64,000 bases of DNA from Velthaea sp965214335 (GCA_965214335.1 CBDCBO010000005.1:248001-312000), one strand, 5' to 3'; numbered from the stretch's first letter, positions 52,058 to 61,718 are shown. Notes: generated by a model not told the origin, from the letters alone. Program-made: numbers and translations.

Positions 52058-53419
52058 GTGAAACGCGAGTCGCATTCGCCGGACGGCGGAGTGGCGCTGC
52101 CGCCGCGCGGTGGCCGGGTGCATTACGCGTGGCTGATCGTCGGTTTGACCTTCGTCGTGCTTCTGCTCGCGGCCGGCGTCCGTTCGGCGCCCGGCGTGCT
52201 GATGGTTCCGATGGAAAGCGACATGGGTTGGTCGGCCCTGACGATCTCGACTGCCGTCGCGATCAACATCGTGTTGTTCGGCCTGATGGGTCCGTTCGCC
52301 GCGGCGCTCATGCAAAGCATCGGCGTGCGCCGGACGTTGCTCCTCGGCTTGGGCATCATCGCGCTTGCGACTGCGGCGGCGTCGCGCATTACCTCCACGA
52401 ATCAACTACTGCTTACTTGGGGCGTCGGCGTCGGACTCGGTGTCGGCATGATCGGCATCGTTGTCGGCGCAACGGTGTCGACGCGTTGGTTTTTCACGCG
52501 GCGCGGCACGGTCATGGGACTGCTCACCGCAGCCAACGCTACCGGACAACTTGTATTTCTTCCAGCCTTGGCTGTCGTTGCGGGCCGCTTCGGTTGGCGG
52601 TCAGTGGGTTTATTACTCGCCGCAATTACGCTCATTGTCGCGCTTCCGGTCGCGTTGTTCATGCGCGACCGGCCCGAAGACGTCGGTTTGCGTCCCGTCG
52701 GCGCGCTCGAAGATGCCGAGCCTTTTGAACCACCGCTGTTGCGCGGCGGGAACCCGTTGCGTACGGCGTTCGGCGCTCTTGCGCGGGGCGCGAAAAAGCG
52801 CGATTTTTGGTTGCTGTTCGGCACGTTTTTCATCTGCGGCGCCACGACCAACGGTTTCATCGGAACACACTTTATCTCGGCCTGCGGCGACCACGGCATT
52901 CCGGAGATTCGCGCGGCCGGTTATCTTGCGTTAATGGGTGCCTTCGATCTCATCGGCACAACCGTTTCAGGCTGGTTATCCGACCGTTGGAACAGTCGGT
53001 ACTTGCTGTTTTGGTATTACGGTTTGCGCGGGTTGTCGCTGCTGTTCGTACCGTACGCGTTCGGTATAAGCGGCGTTGCCGGGCTGCCGTTGTTTGCGCT
53101 CTTCTACGGCTTGGACTGGGTTGCGACGGTACCCCCGACGGTACGGCTGACCATCGATGCGTTCGGTCGCGATGAAGGTCCGATCGTCTTCGGCTGGATA
53201 TCGGCAGGTCACCAACTCGGGGCGGGTGCGACTGCCCTCATTGCCGGACTGATTCGGACCGGCAGCGGCTCGTACGACGGCGCATTCACCCTTTCGGCGG
53301 GCTTATGTTTGGTTTCCGCGTTTGCGGTGCTTGCCATTCGGGCCGGTCGCGGCACGCCCGGCCGCCGAAATCGCAGCCGGCGTTCTGCTGGGCCCGAACC
53401 GTCCGTCGTCGGCGGTTAG
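52058..53419 (+). CDS. MFS transporter (monocarboxylate/oxalate-type)
   Basis: A protein of about 453 residues with 12 membrane helices. The first helix, YAWLIVGLTFVVLLLAAGV, and the loop SAPGVLMVPMESDMGWSALT resemble the oxalate:formate and monocarboxylate (MCT) branch. The loop between helices 2 and 3 is QSIGVRRTLLLGLGIIAL, and WFFTRRGTVMGLLTAANATG matches the branch's RRG motif. Substrate could be an organic acid. The start is uncertain (GTG 52058 or GTG 52091). A second MFS gene starts 15 bases later, so both are probably on one transcript. Confidence 0.85.
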   Translation: MKRESHSPDGGVALPPRGGRVHYAWLIVGLTFVVLLLAAGVRSAPGVLMVPMESDMGWSALTISTAVAINIVLFGLMGPFAAALMQSIGVRRTLLLGLGIIALATAAASRITSTNQLLLTWGVGVGLGVGMIGIVVGATVSTRWFFTRRGTVMGLLTAANATGQLVFLPALAVVAGRFGWRSVGLLLAAITLIVALPVALFMRDRPEDVGLRPVGALEDAEPFEPPLLRGGNPLRTAFGALARGAKKRDFWLLFGTFFICGATTNGFIGTHFISACGDHGIPEIRAAGYLALMGAFDLIGTTVSGWLSDRWNSRYLLFWYYGLRGLSLLFVPYAFGISGVAGLPLFALFYGLDWVATVPPTVRLTIDAFGRDEGPIVFGWISAGHQLGAGATALIAGLIRTGSGSYDGAFTLSAGLCLVSAFAVLAIRAGRGTPGRRNRSRRSAGPEPSVVGG

Positions 53420-53433
53420 AAACGCGTTCAAAG

Positions 53434-54633
53434 ATGTTCGTCAGCATCGCCGTCGCGTTTCTCGCCATCGGCGTCGATATCGGGCTCGCGCGCTTGGGGT
53501 ACGGGCTGGTATTGCCCGCGATCCGCGCCACGATCGGCGGTTCGTATAGTGTGTACGGCGCGATCGGAGCCGTGCACCTCGGCGGCTATTTAGCCGGGAC
53601 GCTCGCGGCGGCGCGGTTCATCGGCCGGGCCCGCGTTCAGCTGCCGCGCACGATCGGCGCCGCGCAAATCGTCGTCGCGCTGGCGCTGGCGGCCTCCGCC
53701 TTCGCGTCCACGCCGCTGCTGTTAGGTGCCGCGCGCGTAATCGTCGGTATCGCGAGCGGGATCGGCATCGCGGCGGCCGTTACCGACGTACTCGAACGCG
53801 TGAGCCCGCACCGGCGCGGCGTCGCGAGCAGCATCGCCTGGGCCGGCATCGGCGTGGGCATCATTCTCTCGGCGCCGGCCGGTCAATGGGCGATCGGCGA
53901 GCCTGAACGGTGGCGCTCGGTGACGCTGTGGTTTGCTTTGACGGCCGTGCTCGTGCCGCTCGCAACACTTGGTTTGCGCCCGCACGTTTCCGCACCGAAC
54001 CCTGGAGGACACGCCGAACGCGGCTTCGCGTGGCGCGATCTTGGGTCGCGCCGCTATCTGTGTTTCGTCATCGCCTATACTTGTTTTGGCGTCGCGTATA
54101 TTTCGTACGCGACGTTCGCCATCGCCGCGTTTGCGCGTCACGGCATTTCCGGCACGACGCTCACGATCGTCTGGTTCGGCTTCGGATGTGCAGCCGTAGC
54201 CGGCGCTGCCGGCGTCAGTCGCGTGCTGGCCGGCAGCTGGCATCGCTACGCGCTCGTGCTGCCGCTGGCGGCGGGTGCTGTCGGCTGCGCCCTATCGCTT
54301 CGCGACGGAACGGTAGCGGCAGTTGTGGGGGCGGTCGCGGTCGGCACATCGCTGGCCGCGACGCCGGGCGTTGCCAGCGCGTTCGCGCGCGACCGCAGCG
54401 ATGCGGCGACGGCTGCGCGAGCGTTCGCCGCGGTCACGGCGTGCTTCGGTTGCGGTCAGATGGCCGGGCCCTTACTTTCCGGCGCGCTCGCCGACCGCTT
54501 CGGGCTCAACGCCGCGGCGGTCGTGGGGGCGGCCGTCTTCGGAGTGGGAACGGTTGTTGCGTGCGTCGATGCGGCGTTGATGACGACCGCGGGCTCGCGG
54601 GCCGCTCGGGAGGCGGTTACGCGCGCTCGGTGA
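53434..54633 (+). CDS. MFS transporter, YbfB/YjiJ-type
   Basis: A 399-residue transporter with 12 helices. Start FVSIAVAFLAIGVDIGLARL, the segment LARLGYGLVLPAIRATIGGS and VHLGGYLAGTLAAARFIGRA follow the YbfB/YjiJ pattern ('~R~aYg~~lP.m'). A second half with AYTCFGVAYISYATFAIAAF and a CFGCGQMAGPLLSGALADRF closing region completes the fold. The substrate is unknown. Its stop codon lies inside the convergent esterase gene, which overlaps it tail to tail by 17 bases. Confidence 0.85.
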   Translation: MFVSIAVAFLAIGVDIGLARLGYGLVLPAIRATIGGSYSVYGAIGAVHLGGYLAGTLAAARFIGRARVQLPRTIGAAQIVVALALAASAFASTPLLLGAARVIVGIASGIGIAAAVTDVLERVSPHRRGVASSIAWAGIGVGIILSAPAGQWAIGEPERWRSVTLWFALTAVLVPLATLGLRPHVSAPNPGGHAERGFAWRDLGSRRYLCFVIAYTCFGVAYISYATFAIAAFARHGISGTTLTIVWFGFGCAAVAGAAGVSRVLAGSWHRYALVLPLAAGAVGCALSLRDGTVAAVVGAVAVGTSLAATPGVASAFARDRSDAATAARAFAAVTACFGCGQMAGPLLSGALADRFGLNAAAVVGAAVFGVGTVVACVDAALMTTAGSRAAREAVTRAR

Positions 54634-55300
54634 GCCAGCGCGCGATATCGGCGATTTCCCGTTCGGCGATGTCGTGCCCACGCCGGTAGGAGTGGGCGGT
54701 CACAGCGGCGCCGCTCCGGTCGCGCAAATAGGCATCGGTTTGGGCGACAAGTTCGGCCGGGATAACGTTGTCGAACGTTCCGCTGCCGCGGAAGATCGGC
54801 AGACCGGCAAGCCGCCCAGGCTCCGCTGGAAAACCACTATCGAGTGCCATCGCACCGCTGAGCAGAACCGCGCCGGAAAAGCGCGCTGGCGCGTCGAGCA
54901 GCATGGCACCGGCCATCATCATGCCGGCGCTAAAGCCCAACAGATAGTGCGCCGCCAGGCCTTCGCGAACGATAAATTCGTCAAGCCACGTACGCAGTGC
55001 GGTGACCGACGCGTGCAAGCTTTTCGCAACCGGCCGGGCCGCTGAGCGGCTCTCGAACCAGGTGTAGCCGCCCTCAGGCAGCGCGATCGGCGCGCGCAGG
55101 CTCACGCAGAGGAAGCTTCGTGGAAGGGCGTCGGCCAGCGAGCTGAGGTCCCGTTCATCTGCACCGCGGCCGTGCAGCAGGACCAGCAGCGGCGTCGTTG
55201 GGCTACGCTTCGCGGGCTCTCGGCGCAGAAGGACGGGCCAATGATGCGATTGCACGGTACTCGCAGAAGTACGCGTCGCTGGCCGCCCGCACCGCTCCAT
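54617..55300 (-). CDS. Alpha/beta-hydrolase (carboxylesterase/phospholipase type)
   Basis: A protein of about 227 residues. The oxyanion loop is LLVLLHGRGADERDLSSLA, the nucleophile elbow is YLLGFSAGMMMAGAML (GFSAG) and the late RRGHDI carries the catalytic His; Asp is likely in GSGTFDNVIPAEL. This is the arrangement of small bacterial carboxylesterases related to YpfH and acyl-protein thioesterases. No signal peptide is seen. The start is uncertain (ATG 55300 or GTG 55255). It overlaps the convergent MFS gene by 17 bases and is divergent from the TctD-like regulator. Confidence 0.85.
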   Translation of the reverse strand: MERCGRPATRTSASTVQSHHWPVLLRREPAKRSPTTPLLVLLHGRGADERDLSSLADALPRSFLCVSLRAPIALPEGGYTWFESRSAARPVAKSLHASVTALRTWLDEFIVREGLAAHYLLGFSAGMMMAGAMLLDAPARFSGAVLLSGAMALDSGFPAEPGRLAGLPIFRGSGTFDNVIPAELVAQTDAYLRDRSGAAVTAHSYRRGHDIAEREIADIARWLTERA

Positions 55301-55559
55301 CCCGCAGCGCGGATGCCGCGTCAGCCTTGTTGGCCGCCACGGCCATCCGTGACGCATCGCTGAAATTTTTCTTCATCTGAAAGCCCGTCGACTGGAGGAT
55401 GGATGCGGGAGGCCTGGAGAAAAGGCGCTCTTTCTCCGCAGTGAAGAATCGCCGGCAGCACCAGCCGTCGGCGGTCGAATCGATAAGCGCTGATGGTTGT
55501 TTGCATATGCCACTGCGGACCGGAGTGGCGCCAGGCGGTGACGACGGCGGGAGTGTACG

Positions 55560-56243
55560 ATGCGCATTTTGATCGTCGAGGATAATCGCCATCTCGCCGA
55601 CTGGCTGGCCAAAGCGTTGCGCCGCGACAAATACGCCGTTGATACCGTCTATGACGGCTCGGACGCGCAGCATGTGTTGGCGACGCACGATTATGCGCTC
55701 GTCATCCTCGACCTGACCATCCCGCAACCCGGCGGACTTGCAATCTTGCGAGCGCTGCGAGCGCGCGGCGACGATGTGCCGGTCATCATTCTGACCGCGA
55801 ACGACACTGTCGCGGCGCGGGTGGCCGGTCTGGATGCCGGTGCCGATGATTATCTGGCCAAACCGTTTGATATCCATGAGCTCGAAGCGCGCATCCGGGC
55901 GCATTTGCGCCGTGCCAACCGACGAACGAATGCGACGATTCGCTGCGGTGCTTTGACGTATGATACCAACGGACGCCACTTCGATCTGAGCGGCGAACCG
56001 CTCGCCCTAACGGCGCGCGAATACTCCGTGCTCGAGCTGCTCGTCATGCGCGCCGGGGCTACCGTTTCGAAGGCCGCGATGACGACGAGCGTCTTTGGAT
56101 TCGACGACGAGGCAAATCCGAATGCCATCGAAATCTACGTGCACCGAGTGCGTAAAAAATTAGCCGGAAGCGATGTTGGGATTGTGACCCTGCGTGGACT
56201 TGGCTACACGTTGGCCATACGTTCGACGTCCTCAGTATCGTAA
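55560..56243 (+). CDS. OmpR-family response regulator (TctD-like)
   Basis: A 227-residue regulator. The receiver domain begins MRILIVEDNRHLADWLAKAL, an almost exact TctD-like opening, with the phospho-acceptor in ALVILDLTIPQPGG and the Lys in YLAKPFDIHELEARIRAHLR. The DNA-binding domain reads LTAREYSVLELLVMRAG, then NAIEIYVHRVRKKL and TLRGLGYTL. TctD-type regulators control uptake of tricarboxylates. It is followed by its kinase with a TAATG overlap and then by a porin and a TRAP uptake system, which fits that role. Confidence 0.93.
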   Translation: MRILIVEDNRHLADWLAKALRRDKYAVDTVYDGSDAQHVLATHDYALVILDLTIPQPGGLAILRALRARGDDVPVIILTANDTVAARVAGLDAGADDYLAKPFDIHELEARIRAHLRRANRRTNATIRCGALTYDTNGRHFDLSGEPLALTAREYSVLELLVMRAGATVSKAAMTTSVFGFDDEANPNAIEIYVHRVRKKLAGSDVGIVTLRGLGYTLAIRSTSSVS

Positions 56244-57661
56244 TGCGCTGGCGCGACGGCGCGCGCGTAATGCAGCAGAGCCTGCGCGTTCAGCTGCTCG
56301 CGGGACTGCTCATCCCGCTTGCCGCGATCGTCTTTGTCAATCTTTCACTGGCCCGGCACAACGCGCTCGAAATGGCAAACATCGTGTTGGACCGTTCGCT
56401 TTTTCTGTCCGCTTCGGCAATTGCCGAGCACGTTCAAGCTCGCGGACATGGATTCGACATCTACATTCCGCCGTTTGCACTGGGCGAACTACGCTCGCCG
56501 CAAAACGATGTTACGTACTATCGCGTCAGTGCACCCAACGGCACCGAATTAGCCGGTTATTCCGATGTGCCGTTTTCACTGGGTCGAACGCGGGACGCAG
56601 CGCCGCAATATACCGATTTGTTCTTTCACGGATCGCCGGTGCGCTTCGTTACGGTCAGGCAGCTCGTTTTTGTCGACCGCTCGCCGCGGCGAATCTTCGT
56701 CGTTGTCGGCGAAACATTACGTTCACGCGATGCCATGGTCGCGACGCTCGAACGTCAAGCCGCCGTACAACAAGGGCTGTTGGTGCTCATCGCGGCGGTG
56801 CTGGCTTGGCTGGGGCTGCGCCGCGATCTCGCGCCGCTCGTCCGGCTCGGTCAGGCCGTGAAGCAGCGCGCAACGGGCGATCTCGCGCCATTACCGGAAG
56901 CGGCGTTGCAACACGAGTTACGGCCGTTCGTCACCGCGCTCAACGACCACCTCGCGCGCCAGCGCCAGCAACTCGAAGCGCAGCGCCGGTTCGCCGCCAA
57001 TGCAGCGCACCAATTACGTACCCCGCTCACGCTACTCCGCATGCAAGCCGATTATGCTTTACGGGAAACCGAAGCCGGCGCACGCGTAGGTGCGATCGAA
57101 GCGTTATCCGCGACGACCGAACGAATGACGCGGCTGGCCAAGCAACTGTTGCGGCTCTCGGAAGCAGAGTCGCAATCGCCCGCGGCGTACCGCGAACTCA
57201 TCGATATGACGGCGCTCGCGCGCGACGTACTCGAGAGCTATGCCGGCCTGGCGCTTTTGCGCGACATCGACCTCGGCTTTGAGGCGGACGGGTCCGAGCC
57301 CGTCATAACGCTGGGCGACGCAACGCTCGTCCGGGAACTCATGTTGAACTTAGTCGATAACGCTTTACGCTGCGTTCCGCCGGGCGGAGTCGTCACCGTG
57401 GCGATTTGCGACGCGGGCGACATGTGTCTATTTCGGGTCGAAGACAACGGTCCCGGCATTCCGCCGGCGGAGCGCGAGCTTGTGTTCGAGCGATTCTATC
57501 GCATTCTAGGCAGCGGTACGGAAGGCAGCGGCCTGGGCCTTGCCATCGTTAAAGAAATCGTCGAATCGAGCGGCGGAACCGTGACGTTGGGCGAGCCGCA
57601 GCGGGGCAGCGGTTTAGTCGTTGAAGTCCGGCTGCGGCGCTCGGCGACGGTGTTGTTGTAG
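56243..57661 (+). CDS. Sensor histidine kinase (TctE-like)
   Basis: A 472-residue kinase. Helix 1 (LRVQLLAGLLIPLAAIVFVN) precedes a TctE-like periplasmic domain with DVTYYRVSAPNGTELAGYSD, then helix 2 (QQGLLVLIAAVLAWLGL) and the linker PLVRLGQAVKQRATGDLAPL. The phosphorylated His is in RRFAANAAHQLRTPLTLLRM. The ATPase part has LVDNALRCVP, VEDNGPGIPPAERELVFERF and GSGLGLAIVKEIVESSGG. The start ATG 56243 shares its A with the stop of the regulator gene. The kinase probably senses an external organic acid. Confidence 0.93.
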   Translation: MRWRDGARVMQQSLRVQLLAGLLIPLAAIVFVNLSLARHNALEMANIVLDRSLFLSASAIAEHVQARGHGFDIYIPPFALGELRSPQNDVTYYRVSAPNGTELAGYSDVPFSLGRTRDAAPQYTDLFFHGSPVRFVTVRQLVFVDRSPRRIFVVVGETLRSRDAMVATLERQAAVQQGLLVLIAAVLAWLGLRRDLAPLVRLGQAVKQRATGDLAPLPEAALQHELRPFVTALNDHLARQRQQLEAQRRFAANAAHQLRTPLTLLRMQADYALRETEAGARVGAIEALSATTERMTRLAKQLLRLSEAESQSPAAYRELIDMTALARDVLESYAGLALLRDIDLGFEADGSEPVITLGDATLVRELMLNLVDNALRCVPPGGVVTVAICDAGDMCLFRVEDNGPGIPPAERELVFERFYRILGSGTEGSGLGLAIVKEIVESSGGTVTLGEPQRGSGLVVEVRLRRSATVLL

Positions 57662-57738
57662 GAGCCGTCCGGCGTCTATCACCGCAAAGCCGACACAAGC
57701 CTAGGGCCGTAAATTAGCGCTAGCTTACCAACGCAACC

Positions 57739-57827
57739 TTTCGCGAAACGTTAAAACGGCTGCGCTCCTCGCGCCGCCTTTTGCATTTTCATTCGTCGCA
57801 ACGAAAGCTCCGTGAAAGGTTCTTTCA
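57739..57827. promoter_or_regulatory. Two small inverted repeats upstream of the porin gene
   Basis: TTTCGCGAAA (57739-57748) is a perfect palindrome and TGAAAG-GTT-CTTTCA (57813-57827) a perfect hairpin, both in the 200-base leader before the porin. They could be sites for the nearby response regulator, though no match to a known TctD site was made. TAAACT at 57830 is a possible -10. Confidence 0.4.
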
Positions 57828-57864
57828 GGTAAACTAAGGCCGACGTACGACGGAGGTTACCAAA

Positions 57865-59391
57865 TTGTCGAGTCCAACTATTTGCATACGTACCGGTATG
57901 CGAAGGTATTTTTCCGGCTTCGCGGCAGTGATTGCCACGGTTTCTTTCACGGGCCTGGCGCTTACCATCGGCCCCGCCGCGGCAAGCGAATCGGACGGCA
58001 CAACGCCGCATGCCGTTGCGCAATCGACGCCGGCACCGGCTGCGACCGATGATATTGCGACGCTCCGAGCACAGATGGAAATCATGCGAGCGCGGCTCGA
58101 TCTACTCGAGGCGCAGCAAGAGCAGCAAGCAAAGATTGCTTCGGATCTGACGACGCAGCAAGCGGACACGGTGGCGAAAGCAAAGACGAATACCGCTTCG
58201 GGAGTGCATATCGCCGAGACGGCCGGAACCAGCGTGCGCCTCTACGGGCTCATCGAGCCGACGTTTTTCGGCGGCACCAATTTCTCTAAAACTGGTGGCT
58301 CGCAGATCGGCATTCCGGTCTCGTGGTTCAGTGGGAACCGGTGGGGACTCGACATCAATCAAAAGTTGAGTCCGAATCCGGAAGGCCGGCCGCAACCGGA
58401 TAACAAGCTCGACCTCATCGCAAAATTGGAAAGCGAGTTCGAGTTAGCCAGTGGAAACATGGACACCCCCGGCGTACTCTTCAACCGTGACGCGTGGTTG
58501 GGCGTGCAAAGTAAGGATTTCGGTAAACTGACGATCGGACGTCAAGATACCTTACCGCGAGACGTCGCCGGCAACTGGGGCGACCCGTATGGAAACGCCG
58601 AACTGACGACCAACGAAGGCAACTTCACCAACGTCAATAACTTCAAGCAAATCATCTTCTACATGAGCGGCGGCAACGGCGCCGGCGGACAAGGCGACAC
58701 GCGGTATGACTCAGCGGTCGTTTGGAAGAAGGTGTACAAGACGGGACTGTTCCTCGCGGGTGCATTTAACTTCGGCGACGCGAACGGGCCCGGTGGTCCA
58801 AACGGTAGCGGGCCGATCTCAGGCGGCGAATTCAACCACGGCAGTTCCGAGGCCATTGGCTTAGGATTCAATGCGGGACGCTTTCACCCTGACGTGTTCT
58901 ACACGACGGTCAACGTACTATCCGCAAAGACCATCGGCGCCGCGAATACCGGCTTTCAAGATCAGTCGCTGGGGCTCGGCGGCAACTATGATTGGGGACG
59001 GTATCGTTTGAACGCCGGCTATATTACGTATACCGGCGATCAAGGCAGCCTTGGACAACGCAAGGACCAGGCTTGGACGACATCCTTCCGGTACGCGCCC
59101 TCCAAGCGCATCGATTATGAACTCGGCGTGCAAGAGTTCTACGCTCACAATGCCGCGATAAATAGTGCCGGCTACGTGCTGCGCCCGTTCGTCGATTTTA
59201 CCGGTGCGACTAGTACGATTAGTGGTACGCGGTTTACGACATACGCGTCGGCAATGTTCCATCCCGTTCCCAATGTCGACATCTATGTCGCAGGTGACGA
59301 TCTGTTGACCGGCGGCGCTTACCTCGATGGCCGCGCGAACGGTTTCAAACACCAAGTTGAAACAGCTACCGGCCTGCGGTACAAGTTTTAG
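57865..59391 (+). CDS. Outer-membrane porin
   Basis: A 508-residue protein. Signal peptide (YFSGFAAVIATVSFTGLALT), a coiled-coil segment around residues 55-100 (LRAQMEIMRARLDLLEAQQE), then a beta-barrel of the Gram-negative porin_4 type starting VRLYGLIEPTFFGGTNFSKT and closing HQVETATGLRYKF with the C-terminal Phe that guides BAM-mediated insertion. The constriction-loop GRQDTL region follows GKLTIGRQDTLPRDV. The coiled-coil before the barrel is unusual and may anchor it to peptidoglycan. Start TTG 57865 is favoured by GGAGG 8 bases upstream over ATG 57898. Confidence 0.87.
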   Translation: MSSPTICIRTGMRRYFSGFAAVIATVSFTGLALTIGPAAASESDGTTPHAVAQSTPAPAATDDIATLRAQMEIMRARLDLLEAQQEQQAKIASDLTTQQADTVAKAKTNTASGVHIAETAGTSVRLYGLIEPTFFGGTNFSKTGGSQIGIPVSWFSGNRWGLDINQKLSPNPEGRPQPDNKLDLIAKLESEFELASGNMDTPGVLFNRDAWLGVQSKDFGKLTIGRQDTLPRDVAGNWGDPYGNAELTTNEGNFTNVNNFKQIIFYMSGGNGAGGQGDTRYDSAVVWKKVYKTGLFLAGAFNFGDANGPGGPNGSGPISGGEFNHGSSEAIGLGFNAGRFHPDVFYTTVNVLSAKTIGAANTGFQDQSLGLGGNYDWGRYRLNAGYITYTGDQGSLGQRKDQAWTTSFRYAPSKRIDYELGVQEFYAHNAAINSAGYVLRPFVDFTGATSTISGTRFTTYASAMFHPVPNVDIYVAGDDLLTGGAYLDGRANGFKHQVETATGLRYKF

Positions 59392-59573
59392 CGAGGTGTA
59401 CGCTCAACCGGCGCGCACCGCGCAAGGGTACCCATGGTATCGCGCGATGCGCCGGCCGGCTGGACGTAACCCAAGCCTCAGCGCATCGACGACGGTGCCT
59501 CGTATGACACGCGGCGATTGCCGGTAACCAATGAAATAGCTAATACAGCGCCGCTAAAGGTCGGACACGTTCA

Positions 59574-60818
59574 ATGGCAGCGAACCCAACACCTCAAGCG
59601 CTTCTTACGGGACTTCGCGTACTCGATCTTTCAACCATGATCGCTGCCCCGCTTGCGGGAACGCTGCTCGCAGATTGGGGCGCCGATGTCGTAAAGGTCG
59701 AGCAGCCCGGAACCGGCGATCACGTACGGCGCTTCGGCGCCCAACGGCTGGGCGAAGGGTTATATTGGAAAACGCTTGGGCGCGGAAAACGCAGCGTCGC
59801 GCTCGATCTTCATCTTCCCGCCGCGCAAATGCTGGTGCGGCGTTGGGCGCCGTCTTTTGATGTAATCGTGGAGAACTTCCGGCCCGGAACGCTCGAGCGC
59901 TGGAATCTGGCTCCCAAGGATTTGCTCGCCGAAACGCCGCGTCTGATCGTTTTGCGGACGACGGCGTTCGGGCAGGATGGACCGTACCGCAACCGTCCGG
60001 GGTTTGGGACGCTTGCCGAAGCGATGGCGGGATTGGCAGCCGTCACCGGTTTTCCCGATCGGCCGCCGCTCTTGCCGGCGTTTCCGCTGGCCGATGTCTT
60101 GGCCGGCTACCTTGGGGCGGCCGCGATCTTGGCGGCCGTTGTGCGCCGCGAACGCACCGGATTCGGCGATGTCGTCGATCTTGCTATTTACGAGGCCGCG
60201 CTCAAAACAATTGAATCGCAACTCGTCGAGTACGATCAGAACGGTACGCTGCACACACCGCAAGGCAATCGCATCGGCGATTCAGCGCCGCGCGGCGCAT
60301 ACGTGTGCGCCGACGGCGAATGGCTGGCCTTGTCGGCCAGCACGCAGGGCATTGCCGAACGCGTTTTGCGGGTGGTCGGCGGCGAGCCGCTCGTAGCCGA
60401 TCCGCGATTCCGCACCAATCTCGACCGGCTACGCCATGTCGAGGAGCTCGATGCGCTCGTGGGCGGGTGGTGCGCGCGTTTTCCCCGCGCCGATGCCCTG
60501 GCGATTTTCGACGCCGCGCAATGCGCCGCGGGACCGCTTGAGAGCGTTGCAACCATGCTCGACAATCCGCAGGTAGTCGCGCGCGAATCGATCGTGAGCG
60601 TGGATGATCCGGCCTTGGGTCGCATTCGCATGAGCAACGTGTATCCACGCTTCGCGTCGATGCCGTCGCCCCGGCTCTCGCCGGGTGCGTCGGCTGTCGG
60701 TGCCGATACGCGCGAGGTGCTTACCGCCGACCTCGGTATCGGCGCCGCCGAGTTCGCACGTTTAGCCGCGGCCGGTACGTTCGGAGCAAACGGCGCGGCC
60801 GCGGACGCGCCGGTATGA
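59574..60818 (+). CDS. CaiB/BaiF-type (class III) CoA transferase
   Basis: A 414-residue CoA transferase. The start LTGLRVLDLSTMIAAPLAGT, LADWGADVVKVEQPGTGDHV, GRGKRSVALDLHLPAA and IVENFRPGTLERW are family hallmarks, and the catalytic Asp is the one in PLADVLAGYLGAAAI. Such enzymes move CoA between an acyl-CoA (formyl-, succinyl- or similar) and a free carboxylic acid. The next gene, a CitE-type lyase, overlaps its stop by 4 bases, so the acid made into a CoA ester here is probably cleaved there. A 180-base gap without an obvious promoter separates it from the porin. Confidence 0.93.
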   Translation: MAANPTPQALLTGLRVLDLSTMIAAPLAGTLLADWGADVVKVEQPGTGDHVRRFGAQRLGEGLYWKTLGRGKRSVALDLHLPAAQMLVRRWAPSFDVIVENFRPGTLERWNLAPKDLLAETPRLIVLRTTAFGQDGPYRNRPGFGTLAEAMAGLAAVTGFPDRPPLLPAFPLADVLAGYLGAAAILAAVVRRERTGFGDVVDLAIYEAALKTIESQLVEYDQNGTLHTPQGNRIGDSAPRGAYVCADGEWLALSASTQGIAERVLRVVGGEPLVADPRFRTNLDRLRHVEELDALVGGWCARFPRADALAIFDAAQCAAGPLESVATMLDNPQVVARESIVSVDDPALGRIRMSNVYPRFASMPSPRLSPGASAVGADTREVLTADLGIGAAEFARLAAAGTFGANGAAADAPV

Positions 60819-61708
60819 ACGCTACTGCGCCGCGCCTATGGCGCTCGCTCTTATACGTTCCGGCGAACGTCGACCGGTTCGTGAACGCCGCGCACCGGAG
60901 CGGAGCCGATTGCATTCAGCTCGATCTCGAAGATGCTGTGGCACCGAGCGAAAAACATGCGGCTCGCAAGCTGATCGCCGGCGCCGCCGCCAATGCGTCG
61001 CAATCGGGCGCTGAGGTAGTGGTGCGCATCAACCGGCCGCTGGAACTCGCGATCGCCGATATCTCCGCCAGCGTCGGTCCGCACGTTCATGCCCTCGCTC
61101 TACCCAAGGTTCTGGGTCCCGATCACGTGCGTCTACTCGCAGAAGTGGTCGCCGGCGCGGAAACGCGCAACAACGTTACAGCGGGCAGCACACGCTTCAT
61201 TGTCATGATCGAAACCGCTGAGGCGGTGTTGAGCGTGGCGCAGATTGCGAAAGCTGACCCACGTATAATCGCGCTAACGTTAGGAACTGAAGATCTTGCG
61301 ACCGATCTGGGCGTCGACCCGGCTGCTGATGTTTTGTATCCGTATCATGCGGCGCTGATCGCAGCGGCGGTCGCTGCTGGACTGCTTCCGCTCGGGCTGA
61401 TCGGTTCGATCGCCCAGTTCCGCGATCTCGACGCGTTCGGAGCGGTCGCGCGCAGGTCGCGCGACTTCGGCTATCGCGGTGCTGCTTGTATTCATCCGGC
61501 CCAAGTCGGCGTTCTGAATGCCGCTTTTACACCGTCACTGCACGATGTGGAACGGGCACGCGCGATCGTCGCCGCCTACGATGCAGCGCATGCGTCCGGC
61601 CAGGGCGCGATCGCGATCGACGGACGGATGATCGACGTTCCCGTCGCGCAACGCGCTCGTGCCCTTATCGCATCGTATGACGCTACCATGTCGCACTCCG
61701 CACCATAA
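60815..61708 (+). CDS. CitE-type CoA-ester lyase (HpcH/HpaI family)
   Basis: A 297-residue TIM-barrel lyase. SLLYVPANVDRFVNAAHRSG, ADCIQLDLEDAVAPSEK (the acidic metal-site strand), VVVRINRP, FIVMIETAEAVLSVAQIA and ALTLGTEDLATDLGVD are the CitE/Mcl pattern. Members split malyl-CoA, citramalyl-CoA or the citryl unit into acetyl-CoA plus glyoxylate, pyruvate or oxaloacetate. With a CoA transferase in front and a TRAP importer behind, a (S)-citramalyl-CoA or malyl-CoA lyase activity is likely; the exact substrate is inferred. It follows the CoA-transferase gene with a 4-base overlap. Confidence 0.92.
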   Translation: MNATAPRLWRSLLYVPANVDRFVNAAHRSGADCIQLDLEDAVAPSEKHAARKLIAGAAANASQSGAEVVVRINRPLELAIADISASVGPHVHALALPKVLGPDHVRLLAEVVAGAETRNNVTAGSTRFIVMIETAEAVLSVAQIAKADPRIIALTLGTEDLATDLGVDPAADVLYPYHAALIAAAVAAGLLPLGLIGSIAQFRDLDAFGAVARRSRDFGYRGAACIHPAQVGVLNAAFTPSLHDVERARAIVAAYDAAHASGQGAIAIDGRMIDVPVAQRARALIASYDATMSHSAP

Positions 61709-61718
61709 AGGTACTCCC

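Noticed and set aside
55203..55979. A 258-codon minus-strand frame over the TctD-like gene
   Set aside because: Its residues mirror the regulator on the other strand; no family features.
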